A stretch of 64,000 nt of DNA from Companilactobacillus formosensis (lineage in GTDB: Bacteria; Bacillota; Bacilli; Lactobacillales; Lactobacillaceae): NCBI RefSeq assembly GCF_005405305.1, contig NZ_BJDU01000002.1, positions 124,001-188,000 of the forward strand, read 5' to 3'. The position numbers and the translations under genes are program-made. Shown in pieces: positions 7,021-14,379 of this stretch. Position 1 is the first letter of the stretch. Each line of letters opens with the position of its first letter. Below the pieces are notes generated by a model that made no database searches, was not told where the DNA came from, and saw nothing but the letters and a program-made list of their open reading frames with translations.

Positions 7021-9777
7021 TTATCGATTATATTTTCTTCTAACAATAAGTTTTCTCAATTCTTCAATCAAAAAGATTGGAATCGGAATGATCACTAGAA
7101 AAACCCAGTCATTTACTTGTAAGGGAGCTGTATTGAAGACTTCTTGAATTCCGGGTGTATAGACAAGAATTGCTAATAGGATTACTTCGAAAACAATTCC
7201 GGCCCAAACACGATGATTATTGAAGATTCCTAATTTAAAGACAGAAGTATATTTGGTTTGACAATTTAATGCTGCCGCGATTTGACAGAAGATGATGGCG
7301 GCTAAAGTCATTGTAGTTGCACGATTATAGACGATTCCTGAACTCATAAGATTCTTCATTGGCCAGCCATTTTGGTAATTGACGAAAAAGTAAGCGATAG
7401 TAGAAACCAATGAGGCAATGGCACCATACCAAGCAAAAGCGGTCAAAATCAAATGTTTATTAAGCAAGTGTGAGTTATGGGCTCTTGGTTTTTGATTCAT
7501 AATGCCGGGTTCTGGTTGTTCAGATCCTAATCCTAGAGCTGGTAACATATCAGTACCCAAATCAACCGCTAAAATTTGTAAAACGGTCAATGGCAAAGGA
7601 ATTAGTCCACGACTGAGTAAGAAGAGTGCTGAAGGAACAGCTTCAGGGACATTTGAATTGAAAATGTACAACAAGAATTTTTGAATATTACTGTAAACGG
7701 TACGTCCTTCTTCAATGGCAGCAACGATTGAAGCAAAATTATCATCGGTCAAAATCATATTGGCAGCATCTTTTGCGACGTCAGTTCCAGTAACACCCAT
7801 TGCGACTCCAATATTAGCCTTCTTCAAAGCAGGAGCATCGTTGACACCATCACCAGTTGAAGCAACAATTTGACCCATATTTTGCAAAGTAGAAACGATT
7901 TTATACTTTTGTTCAGGAGCAACTCTGGCAAAAATTACTTCACCTTGTAATGCTTGTTTTAAATCTTTTGAATTCATTTGATCTAGTTCTGTTCCTGTAA
8001 CAACACGAGCTTTGTCGCTAGTAATACCAATTTTTTCGGCAACGGATTTGGCAGTAATTTCACTGTCGCCAGTTACCATGATGATTTTAATGCTAGCATT
8101 GTGGCATTTTTTGACGGCATCATAAATTTCTGGACGGGGTGGGTCAGCCATTACTGTTAAACCGAGAAAGATCAAGTCGTTTTCCGTATTGGTATCGTTT
8201 AGATTATCAATTTGTTTTTCATCCTTATAATCAATTGTTTTATAAGTAATAGCTAACGAGCGCAATCCTTTTATAGCGTAATTTTTATTAGCTTGATTGA
8301 TTTTCTTAATATCATTGGCAGTAATTGATCTGATTTCACCATTGACTTGAATTTTGGTGCATTGTTGCAATAGTCCATCGAGTGAACCTTTTACAGCAAC
8401 GAATAATTTATTTTTTGTTTGGTGAATAGTCGTCATTCTTTTACGATCAGAGTCGAAGGGCAATTCCTTTACTCTAGGCATTTGCTTTAATTCTTTAGTT
8501 GCATCAAATCCAGTTTTTTGAGCCATGATGACTAAAGCTGCTTCAGTTGGAGTTCCAAGGATTTTTGGCTTTTTTTCAGAGGATAATTCAACCGTTGTAT
8601 CGTTGTTGAAAGTAGCAACTCTTAATAATTGGATCAGAGCAGGATCATCGTGATAATTTATGACTTTATTTCCTTGTTTGAGATGACCATTATTTATGTA
8701 TCCTTGTCCGGTAACAGTGTAAACATTACCCATGAGCCAGATGTGATTAACGGTCATTTGATTTTGAGTCAAAGTACCAGTTTTATCCGAACAAATAACG
8801 CTAGTTTCACCCAGAGTTTCGACACTATTCAAATCTTTTACTAGAGCATGCTTTTTAGCCATCCTTTGTACTGCTTGTGCTAAAGACAAAGTTACAGTTG
8901 GCAACAAGCCCTCAGGAATAAAGGCTACTATCATGCCCAGTGCAAACACAAATGATTGAGCAATGGGATGGTGAACAAAAAGTATTGCAGCAACGAAGAA
9001 AACTAGGCCAACGGCAATCGCAATCAATGAAATTTGTTTAGTTAGACGATTTAACTCTTGTTGTAAAGGACTAGTAGTTGTATTTTGCTTTTGAGTTAAT
9101 GAAGCAATTTTACCAAATTCGGTATTCATACCAGTTGCTAAAACCACTGCTTTGCCATCTCCAGAACCAACTGTCGTTCCGGCATAAACGATATTAGATT
9201 CTGAAAATTTTCCTTCGCCAATTTTAAATTTAACAGTTTTAGATTCGGGAACAGTTTCACCGGTCAGGGCAGATTGGTCGACCTGAATCGAGGTTGCCTC
9301 AAGTAATCTAGCATCAGCAGGAACTGAATTACCAGCCTGTAATTGGAATACGTCGCCAGGAACAATTTCTTTAGAATCTAGCTGCTCAATTTTGCCGTTA
9401 CGAAAAACTCTGGTATAAGTAGGCAGCATTGCCATTAAGGAGTCAGTAGCTTTTTGAGCTTTATGTTCTTGCCAAAAACTAAAGAGACCATTAATGATGT
9501 TGACTAGCCAAATGGCAATTCCTAACTCAATAGATCCAGTCAAAATAGCAATTAGTCCGCTGATCCAAAGTAACATCGCCATAAGACTAGCAAAGTTTTT
9601 GAGAAAAGCCTTTAGTTGTGATTTTTGTTGGTTTCTGTGAATCGTATTAGGACCATACTTATTTTTCCGATTATTTGCTTCTATCTGACTAAGTCCAGTT
9701 TTAGAAGTTTTTAAGTCTTGTAATAATTTATCCAAAGGTTCATTTGCATATGATGATTGTAATTGATTTTTCTTCAT
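7021..9777 (-). CDS. P2-type cation-transporting ATPase (PEGLL, Na+/K+-ATPase-like subtype)
   Basis: 918 aa. In order: N-terminal cation ATPase domain (LDKLLQDLKTSKTGLSQIEA), first membrane pair, actuator domain with DQSALTGETVPESK, the M4 motif PEGLLPTV, phosphorylation site ICSDKTGTLTQNQMTV, nucleotide-binding domain, the hinge VTGDSEITAKSVA and TGDGVNDAPALKKAN, then C-terminal membrane helices. It pumps cations using a phospho-Asp intermediate. PEGLL and the DLNSVETLGETS context resemble P2C (Na+/K+-ATPase-like) pumps more than PEGLP Ca2+ pumps, so the ion is open. Start is ATG 9777 after a GGTGA site. Confidence 0.88.
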   Translation of the reverse strand: MKKNQLQSSYANEPLDKLLQDLKTSKTGLSQIEANNRKNKYGPNTIHRNQQKSQLKAFLKNFASLMAMLLWISGLIAILTGSIELGIAIWLVNIINGLFSFWQEHKAQKATDSLMAMLPTYTRVFRNGKIEQLDSKEIVPGDVFQLQAGNSVPADARLLEATSIQVDQSALTGETVPESKTVKFKIGEGKFSESNIVYAGTTVGSGDGKAVVLATGMNTEFGKIASLTQKQNTTTSPLQQELNRLTKQISLIAIAVGLVFFVAAILFVHHPIAQSFVFALGMIVAFIPEGLLPTVTLSLAQAVQRMAKKHALVKDLNSVETLGETSVICSDKTGTLTQNQMTVNHIWLMGNVYTVTGQGYINNGHLKQGNKVINYHDDPALIQLLRVATFNNDTTVELSSEKKPKILGTPTEAALVIMAQKTGFDATKELKQMPRVKELPFDSDRKRMTTIHQTKNKLFVAVKGSLDGLLQQCTKIQVNGEIRSITANDIKKINQANKNYAIKGLRSLAITYKTIDYKDEKQIDNLNDTNTENDLIFLGLTVMADPPRPEIYDAVKKCHNASIKIIMVTGDSEITAKSVAEKIGITSDKARVVTGTELDQMNSKDLKQALQGEVIFARVAPEQKYKIVSTLQNMGQIVASTGDGVNDAPALKKANIGVAMGVTGTDVAKDAANMILTDDNFASIVAAIEEGRTVYSNIQKFLLYIFNSNVPEAVPSALFLLSRGLIPLPLTVLQILAVDLGTDMLPALGLGSEQPEPGIMNQKPRAHNSHLLNKHLILTAFAWYGAIASLVSTIAYFFVNYQNGWPMKNLMSSGIVYNRATTMTLAAIIFCQIAAALNCQTKYTSVFKLGIFNNHRVWAGIVFEVILLAILVYTPGIQEVFNTAPLQVNDWVFLVIIPIPIFLIEELRKLIVRRKYNR

Positions 9778-10069
9778 TTTTTCACCAGCTTTTTACAATT
9801 AATGAAAAATATAAATTATTCGTTTAATTTTCAAACTTTTCAACAATTCAATTATAGGTCTGTTAAAAAGGAATAGTTGGTAAACAATATGGAAAAATCA
9901 AAAAAACCAATTATTATAATCTAATAATGAATTATTACGATAAATATACAAAATGTATTAAAAAATAAGTAAATTCTTAAATCTAAATATAAATTAGGAA
10001 TTAAAAACTTGTCAGAAAAAATATCAAAGCTCATACTTAAATAAAGCATTTCATAAAGTGGAGGAATAA
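9778..10069. other. AT-rich intergenic spacer between divergent genes
   Basis: 292 bases with no ORF that looks coding. It must hold promoters for both the reverse-strand ATPase and the forward dehydrogenase. No strong -35/-10 pair or operator could be singled out in this very AT-rich sequence. Confidence 0.5.
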
Positions 10070-11038
10070 ATGATGTCAAAAGTATTTATTGCGGGAAAAA
10101 TTCCAAAGAAAGCAGTAGCTTTACTGAAAGCTGCTAACTTAACGGTTGATATGTATACTGATGATAAATTAATTAGTGCAGAAACCTTAAAAGAAAGCAT
10201 AATTGACAGTGATTTCCTAATTACGCCACTTTCAACGCAAGTTAATCGTGACATACTAGATCATGCACCTAAACTGAAATTAATTGCGAATTTTGGTGCA
10301 GGGACTAATAATATTGATACCAATTATGCCAAAAAGTTTGGAATACCAGTGACAAATACACCAATCGTATCAACTGTTTCAACGGCAGAATCGACAGTCG
10401 GACTAATTATCGGATTGATGCATCGAATTGCCGAAGGTGATCATTTGATGAGAACAACTGGTTTTAATGGTTGGGCACCGTTGTTTTTCCTAGGACATGA
10501 ATTGCAAGGTAAAACTTTGGGAATTATTGGTTTAGGTCAAATCGGGCAAGCTGTTGCTAAAAGAATGCACGCTTTCGATATGCCGATTCTCTATACGCAA
10601 CGTCATCGTTTACCAATTAGTCGTGAAGTGGAACTTGGCGCAAAATTTGTTTCTCAAACTGAACTTCTTGCTAATTCTGATGTTGTAACTTTACATTTGC
10701 CTTTAAATGAACACACGAAACATTTATTGGGCGCAGCTGAATTTAAACAAATGAAATCGACTGCAGTTCTGATCAATGCTGCTCGTGGACCAATTATTGA
10801 TGAATCAGCTTTGACTGAAGCTTTAAAACAGCACATTATTGCTGGAGCAGCTTTAGACGTTTACGAACATGAACCTGAAGTGTCAAAAGAATTAAAGCAA
10901 ATGAAAAATGTTTTACTGACGCCTCATTTAGGAAATGCTACTATTGAAGCTCGTGATGCGATGGCAGTAATTGTTGCAGAAAATGTAATAGCTGCAGCTA
11001 ACGACCAACCAATTAAATATATTGTTAACGATATATAA
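10070..11038 (+). CDS. D-isomer-specific 2-hydroxyacid dehydrogenase
   Basis: 322 aa; ATGs at 10070 and 10073 both sit behind GTGGAGG. The catalytic domain is split around a Rossmann NAD-binding domain with GKTLGIIGLGQIGQAVAKRM. Catalytic residues are recognisable: Arg in INAARGPIIDE, Glu in DVYEHEPEV, and His in LLTPHLGNATIEARDAM. It would reversibly reduce a 2-keto acid (glyoxylate/hydroxypyruvate reductase-like or D-lactate-like) with NAD(P)H. Sequence style is closest to GyaR-type reductases; substrate cannot be assigned. A small membrane protein gene follows at 22 bases and may be cotranscribed. Confidence 0.87.
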   Translation: MMSKVFIAGKIPKKAVALLKAANLTVDMYTDDKLISAETLKESIIDSDFLITPLSTQVNRDILDHAPKLKLIANFGAGTNNIDTNYAKKFGIPVTNTPIVSTVSTAESTVGLIIGLMHRIAEGDHLMRTTGFNGWAPLFFLGHELQGKTLGIIGLGQIGQAVAKRMHAFDMPILYTQRHRLPISREVELGAKFVSQTELLANSDVVTLHLPLNEHTKHLLGAAEFKQMKSTAVLINAARGPIIDESALTEALKQHIIAGAALDVYEHEPEVSKELKQMKNVLLTPHLGNATIEARDAMAVIVAENVIAAANDQPIKYIVNDI

Positions 11039-11060
11039 TATTAATATCAAGGAGAGAAAA

Positions 11061-11366
11061 ATGTTTGCCAATTTAGTTAATGAAGAAAGAAAAGCCTATA
11101 AGACTGTAAAGGTTGGTTATTCTTGGACAGAGATGCTTTTTGGCTTTTGGACACCAGTGTTTCGTGGCGATTTCAAGTGGGCCAGTGTCGTAGTTTTGGC
11201 AGAAATAATTTTTGGATCATTCACTTGGGGTGGTGGAGCCTTTTTAGTAACTTTTGTATTTGCCTTCTTTTATAACCGCCTTTACGTCAATGACATGATT
11301 AAGCAAGGTTTTAAACCAGCTGATCAGAATTCTTTTAATGTTTTGAAAAGTTATAATTATATTTAG
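11061..11366 (+). CDS. Small membrane protein, DUF2628-like
   Basis: 101 aa from ATG 11061, preceded by AGGAGAG; the frame is open further upstream but has no site. The soluble N-terminus contains KAYKTVKVGYSWTEMLFGFWTPVFRGDFKW, which is the pattern of DUF2628 proteins. Two hydrophobic segments (VVVLAEIIFGSF and AFLVTFVFAFFYN) and a C-terminal YVNDMIKQGFKPAD follow. Function unknown. It lies close behind the dehydrogenase and before another small membrane ORF. Confidence 0.7.
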   Translation: MFANLVNEERKAYKTVKVGYSWTEMLFGFWTPVFRGDFKWASVVVLAEIIFGSFTWGGGAFLVTFVFAFFYNRLYVNDMIKQGFKPADQNSFNVLKSYNYI

Positions 11367-11387
11367 AAATGAGGGAGAGATATTTTT

Positions 11388-11567
11388 ATGAAGAAAAAAG
11401 TGGTTCAGATAACTTTATTTTTCTTCATTTCGTGCTTAGTGATAATATCGATTCCAATTGCATTTCATTTTGGGATGCAGTATTTGATAATTACAATTTT
11501 GTTGATTTTATTAGGTCGACACATCATACAAAAGCAAAAAAATAAGAGGAATTTATCCAATTTTTAA
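11388..11567 (+). CDS. Small two-helix membrane protein (59 aa), unrecognised
   Basis: ATG 11388 has GAGGGAGA nine bases upstream and starts a 59-residue protein: a basic MKKKVV start, a hydrophobic helix (ITLFFFISCLVIISIPIAF), a short HFGMQ turn, a second helix (YLIITILLILL) and a basic tail. It follows the DUF2628-like gene by 21 bases, so the two are probably one transcript. The terminator stem overlaps its last codons. No function is recognised. Confidence 0.6.
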   Translation: MKKKVVQITLFFFISCLVIISIPIAFHFGMQYLIITILLILLGRHIIQKQKNKRNLSNF

Positions 11568-11591
11568 AAAGGGTAAGTTGCTCTTATTTTT
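11538..11591 (+). terminator. Bidirectional terminator overlapping the end of the small membrane ORF
   Basis: AAAAATAAGAG pairs with CTCTTATTTTT, with additional inner pairing (AATTTATCC / GGGTAAGTT with mismatches). It serves the forward gene and the reverse-strand GNAT remnant. Confidence 0.7.
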
Positions 11592-11916
11592 ACTTATTCC
11601 ACCATTTAATATAGTTAATTTCTTTTTTTCTGATTTCATAACCATGTTTTTTATAAAATTTATGACCCGAATCTCGTTCAAATCCAGAAACCAATCTGAT
11701 TCCTATACTACCATCTTCTTTGGCCCACTTTTCGGCATGTTCAATCAATTTTGAACCAACGCCTTCATCTTGGTGATTTCCATCAACTGCAAGGGTGATA
11801 ATGTTCTTAAGGCTTTCATGATATGTGTTCTCGTAATCACTCATTTGAATGTAGCCGAGTACTTCAGTATTAGAAACAGCCACAAATATTTTTGAATTGG
11901 GTAAGGATAAATTTTT
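11590..11916 (-). pseudogene. Truncated GNAT acetyltransferase, N-terminus missing
   Basis: About 108 codons remain. The acetyl-CoA-binding core is visible: IFVAVSNTEVLGYI, then ITLAVDGNHQDEGVGSKLIEHAEKWA, where the GVGSKL loop binds pyrophosphate, and GFERDSGHKFYKKHGYE. Reading upstream in frame, SLPNSK continues the fold but a TAA stop is met at 11917-11919, exactly at the edge of an insertion relic. A normal GNAT needs 30-50 more N-terminal residues, and none could be found beyond the relic. A GTG at 11883 could start a shortened product, but there is no good ribosome binding site. Confidence 0.75.
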
Positions 11917-11920
11917 TTAG

Positions 11921-12183
11921 TACCGCTAAATAAGCTACTCGTAAATATAGAAAAAATTTTGTATGCTGTACTTGTCAGCTGTATTCTTGATATTTGGACT
12001 GGCATAATTGTCTTGTGTTGGCCCTTTTTGTGTTCTTGACAGTTCTTTCTACTTTTAATCAAGAAATAAATTATTTTTAGAATCTTATAGGCCCTTGCTA
12101 TTAAAGCCTTCTGAGCACACAATCAAGATTTTAATCTCCAAAAATAATCTTTAAGAACTGCTTCCTTAGTTATTTTAGCGGTA
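11921..12183 (-). mobile_element. 263-bp MITE-like insertion relic with terminal inverted repeats
   Basis: The ends carry inverted repeats TACCGCTAAATAAG (11921-11934) and TTATTTTAGCGGTA (12170-12183). They are flanked by near-identical 8-bp repeats TTTTTTAG and TTTTTTAA, as expected for a target duplication. On the reverse strand the inside reads DYFWRLKS, a stop, then QKALIARAYKILKIIYFLIKS, which resembles the C-terminus of a transposase, possibly the IS110/Transposase_20 type. I read it as an internally deleted, non-autonomous element. The family assignment is weak because IS110 elements usually lack such repeats. Confidence 0.55.
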
Positions 12184-12206
12184 TTTTTTAATATGTTGAA
12201 TAAAGC

Positions 12207-12224
12207 CACACTTTTACGTGTGGA
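12207..12224. repeat. Short hairpin
   Basis: CCACAC and GTGTGG form a small stem with a 6-base loop and no T run. Function not evident. The surrounding 12191-12404 contains no convincing gene. Confidence 0.35.
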
Positions 12225-12404
12225 AGTGAAAATAGCTTTAGCATTAAAAACCCTTTCGCTATAATTATTTATTTTCGAGGACTTATGTCACAATCCCGTA
12301 TCGAAGTCAACAAGAGAAAAAAAGATTAGTATACGAATGCACCTAATAATATTTAATAATTAGATCTGAATTGGATGAAAATGTATTAAAAAAAGAAGTG
12401 ATAA

Positions 12405-12433
12405 TTGAGAATGTACGTCAATGAGCGTACAAT
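12405..12433 (+). promoter_or_regulatory. Promoter of the toxin-antitoxin operon with embedded operator palindrome
   Basis: TTGAGA (12405-12410) and TACAAT (12428-12433) are 17 bases apart. The spacer and -10 contain an inverted repeat, TGTACG (12412-12417) and CGTACA (12426-12431). An operator lying over the promoter is what RelB/DinJ antitoxins use for autorepression. Confidence 0.75.
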
Positions 12434-12450
12434 AGCTGTGAGGTGATATT

Positions 12451-12732
12451 ATGACAAAGGCAATATCTAATGCAAGAATCGAAGCTCGTATTGATCCTAA
12501 AATCAAATCAAAAGCACAAGATGAATTATCAAAACATGGAATGACTATTTCTGAATATGTTAGAGCAACAATAACAACAGTTGCTACTCAAGGCTTACCA
12601 AAGGATTTTGGAGTGCCTAACGCAGAAGTAATGTGCTCGTTATACGAAGTCGCAGACGATCAAAATGGCAAAGCAAAGATGAAAGGCTTTACTAGTGTCG
12701 AATCGTTAATGGATGATCTGGACAATGACTAA
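12451..12732 (+). CDS. RelB/DinJ-family antitoxin
   Basis: 93 aa, ATG with GAGGTGAT upstream. The N-terminus is a ribbon-helix-helix DNA-binding domain: ARIEARIDPKIKSKAQDEL followed by GMTISEYVRATITTVA. The acidic C-terminus (ESLMDDLDND) would wrap and neutralise the toxin. It overlaps the toxin gene by 8 bases. A palindrome in the promoter is the likely autoregulatory site. Confidence 0.87.
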   Translation: MTKAISNARIEARIDPKIKSKAQDELSKHGMTISEYVRATITTVATQGLPKDFGVPNAEVMCSLYEVADDQNGKAKMKGFTSVESLMDDLDND

Positions 12733-13090
12733 AGAGATCAAAAGAACAACAAAATTTAAAAAACAATATAAGAAAATACGCCATAATCCAAAATGGAAAT
12801 TGATATTTTCTAAAGGAACTATGGCCGATCCAGAACGTTCTCCTTTTGAGTATATAGTTGGTTGTTTACTAAATGAAATACAAATTCCAAAGTATTATTA
12901 TGCTCATCCAATCAACTTGTCGAAAGACCAAATGAAATCACTAAAAAGCAGAGCAGATGTGCCGGAAAAAAGTATCAAGGTCCTAGAATTGCACTTTGAC
13001 GGTCACAATGGCGATCACTTGCTAGTCTACTGTGATTTAAAAGAGGTTGTGTACCTAGTTGCTATTGGTACTCATAGTGACTTATTTTAG
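12725..13090 (+). CDS. RelE/YafQ-type toxin, mRNA interferase
   Basis: 121 aa from ATG 12725, overlapping the antitoxin end; an in-frame ATG at 12713 is less likely. The basic N-terminus (KEIKRTTKFKKQYKKIRHNPKW) matches RelE/YafQ toxins, and the C-terminal LELHFDGHNGDHLLVYCDLKEVVYLVAIGTHSDLF carries the conserved His/Asp and final beta-strand motif. It would cut mRNA in the ribosome unless bound by the antitoxin. About 30 aa longer than minimal YafQ, with an insertion around PFEYIVGCLLNEIQIPKYYYAHP. Confidence 0.82.
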   Translation: MTKEIKRTTKFKKQYKKIRHNPKWKLIFSKGTMADPERSPFEYIVGCLLNEIQIPKYYYAHPINLSKDQMKSLKSRADVPEKSIKVLELHFDGHNGDHLLVYCDLKEVVYLVAIGTHSDLF

Positions 13091-13200
13091 TTTGTAACAT
13101 TACAAACGTGCAAAAAGAATAAGCAAGAGAGGATAGAGGAGCAATCGTTCGACTTACCACCTTCATTAAACTATATGATTTAATAAAAATGTGGTTCTCA

Positions 13201-13245
13201 AAAAACATCCCTATTAAAAATTGATATTTTCTAATAGAGATGTTT
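13201..13245 (+). terminator. Hairpin terminator after the toxin-antitoxin pair
   Basis: AACATCCCTATTA pairs with TAATAGAGATGTT with one mismatch. A short T tract follows. Confidence 0.5.
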
Positions 13246-13263
13246 CATGTTAATATGTGGAAT

Positions 13264-13307
13264 AAAAGCTGACAAATGAAATCTTATATTTCATTCGTCA
13301 GCTTTTT
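13264..13307 (+). terminator. Strong hairpin terminator
   Basis: AAAAGCTGACAAATGAAAT pairs with ATTTCATTCGTCAGCTTTT with one mismatch, followed by T residues. Confidence 0.8.
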
Positions 13308-13404
13308 CTGTATTATAAAACATGATAAGTTAGTTATTTAATAGTGAGTTCCATATTGTTATAAAAAAATAAAGTACATATAGAAATATAGGAAATCCAA
13401 TATT

Positions 13405-13515
13405 ATGGACAATGAGATTTTTTCTGCAGCTCTTGATGAATTAAATATTCTGACTGAGACTGGAGAAACAATAGGGTATAAGTTTGGTAAAAATTGTAAC
13501 GCCGTTATAGTTTAA
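13405..13515 (+). CDS. Doubtful 36-aa ORF
   Basis: ATG 13405 to TAA 13513-13515 encodes an acidic, soluble peptide beginning MDNEIFSAALDELNIL. The upstream AGGAAA is a weak ribosome binding site. It could be a fragment of a decayed gene; no family is recognised. Confidence 0.25.
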   Translation: MDNEIFSAALDELNILTETGETIGYKFGKNCNAVIV

Positions 13516-13595
13516 CTAATTCAATTCATGTAAAATACATTTGATACTTATTTTTGAGGACATAAATTAATATTGATGTTGAGGAGATGAGAATA

Positions 13596-14171
13596 GTGAA
13601 ACTTTGTATGCAGATTAAAAAATATCGAAAACAGAAGAATTTTTCCCAAGAGGAGTTAGCTGAGAAAGTTTATGTATCCAGACAAACGATTTCTAATTGG
13701 GAGAATGATCGTAGTTATCCAACGTTGGAAAGTTTGCTTATTTTAAGTGCATTATTTGATATTTCTTTGGATACCTTAGTAAAGGGAGATATTGATATTA
13801 TGAAACGAGAATTAAGTAAACATGATATGAATTTATGGACGAGGGTAATGTTATTATTCTTATTTTTAGGGATTGTTGTCGGAATACCAGCCGCATATAT
13901 TTTTTCATATGGTGGACTGATGGTGGCAGCGACGCTATTAATAATTAGCATCGTTGCGGCTTTCAAAGTAGATAGTATTAAGAAAGATAATGATTTGAAA
14001 ACTTATCAAGAAATTCTAGCTTTTGATGAAGGACATGAACTTAGTTCTGATTTTAAAGAGAAAAATCGTCAGGGTTATTGGAAAATGGAATTGTTATTGG
14101 TATTTGGGTCAATAATAATTACGCTGATTCTTTCAGGTATAGTTTTACTTATTATGCGGATATTTTACTGA
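13596..14171 (+). CDS. XRE-type regulator with C-terminal membrane helices
   Basis: 191 aa from GTG 13596, nine bases after GAGGAG; an in-frame ATG at 13587 touches that site. Residues 5-60 are a Cro/C1 helix-turn-helix: QIKKYRKQKNFSQEELAEKVYVSRQTISNWENDRSYPTLE. A short linker is followed by two hydrophobic segments (MLLFLFLGIVVGIPAAYIF and MVAATLLIISIVAAF) and, after a soluble part, a third (LLLVFGSIIITLILSGIVLLIM). Membrane-tethered XRE proteins in Firmicutes often control nearby stress or bacteriocin functions, but no partner gene is adjacent here. Confidence 0.82.
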   Translation: MKLCMQIKKYRKQKNFSQEELAEKVYVSRQTISNWENDRSYPTLESLLILSALFDISLDTLVKGDIDIMKRELSKHDMNLWTRVMLLFLFLGIVVGIPAAYIFSYGGLMVAATLLIISIVAAFKVDSIKKDNDLKTYQEILAFDEGHELSSDFKEKNRQGYWKMELLLVFGSIIITLILSGIVLLIMRIFY

Positions 14172-14247
14172 ATTCAAAAAAAATAATAACTAGTTCTTAT
14201 TCAAGTTTTTGGTCAGAGTAGACGAAATATATACTTTAGTTAAATCA

Positions 14248-14294
14248 AAGAGCATCAATCAGCAATCCTAAATAATTTACTGATTGATGCTCTT
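14248..14294. terminator. Bidirectional terminator
   Basis: A perfect stem AAGAGCATCAATCAG / CTGATTGATGCTCTT lies between the forward XRE gene and the reverse M20 peptidase gene. Confidence 0.7.
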
Positions 14295-14379
14295 AATTTT
14301 GATTTATCTACTAATTTTTAAAGTAAATTTCATATTGTTTTTTTTTACTTATTCTAATTATTTTACTTATCATTAAAAT

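Larger units (their letters stand above)
13091..13595. other. Non-coding stretch with two terminators and a doubtful short ORF
   Basis: About 500 bases between the toxin and the XRE regulator. It contains two hairpins, given separately, a 36-codon ORF at 13405-13515, and otherwise AT-rich sequence with no recognisable gene. Confidence 0.5.

Noticed and set aside
11841-12122. A 93-aa reverse ORF as a real gene
   Set aside because: It spans the insertion relic and runs into the truncated GNAT gene in the wrong frame; only the transposase-like stretch inside the relic is meaningful.
12184-12300. N-terminal half of the GNAT gene beyond the insertion relic
   Set aside because: The reverse frames there contain early stops and no GNAT-like sequence; one short stretch (GFIQHIKK) looked promising but does not join in frame.
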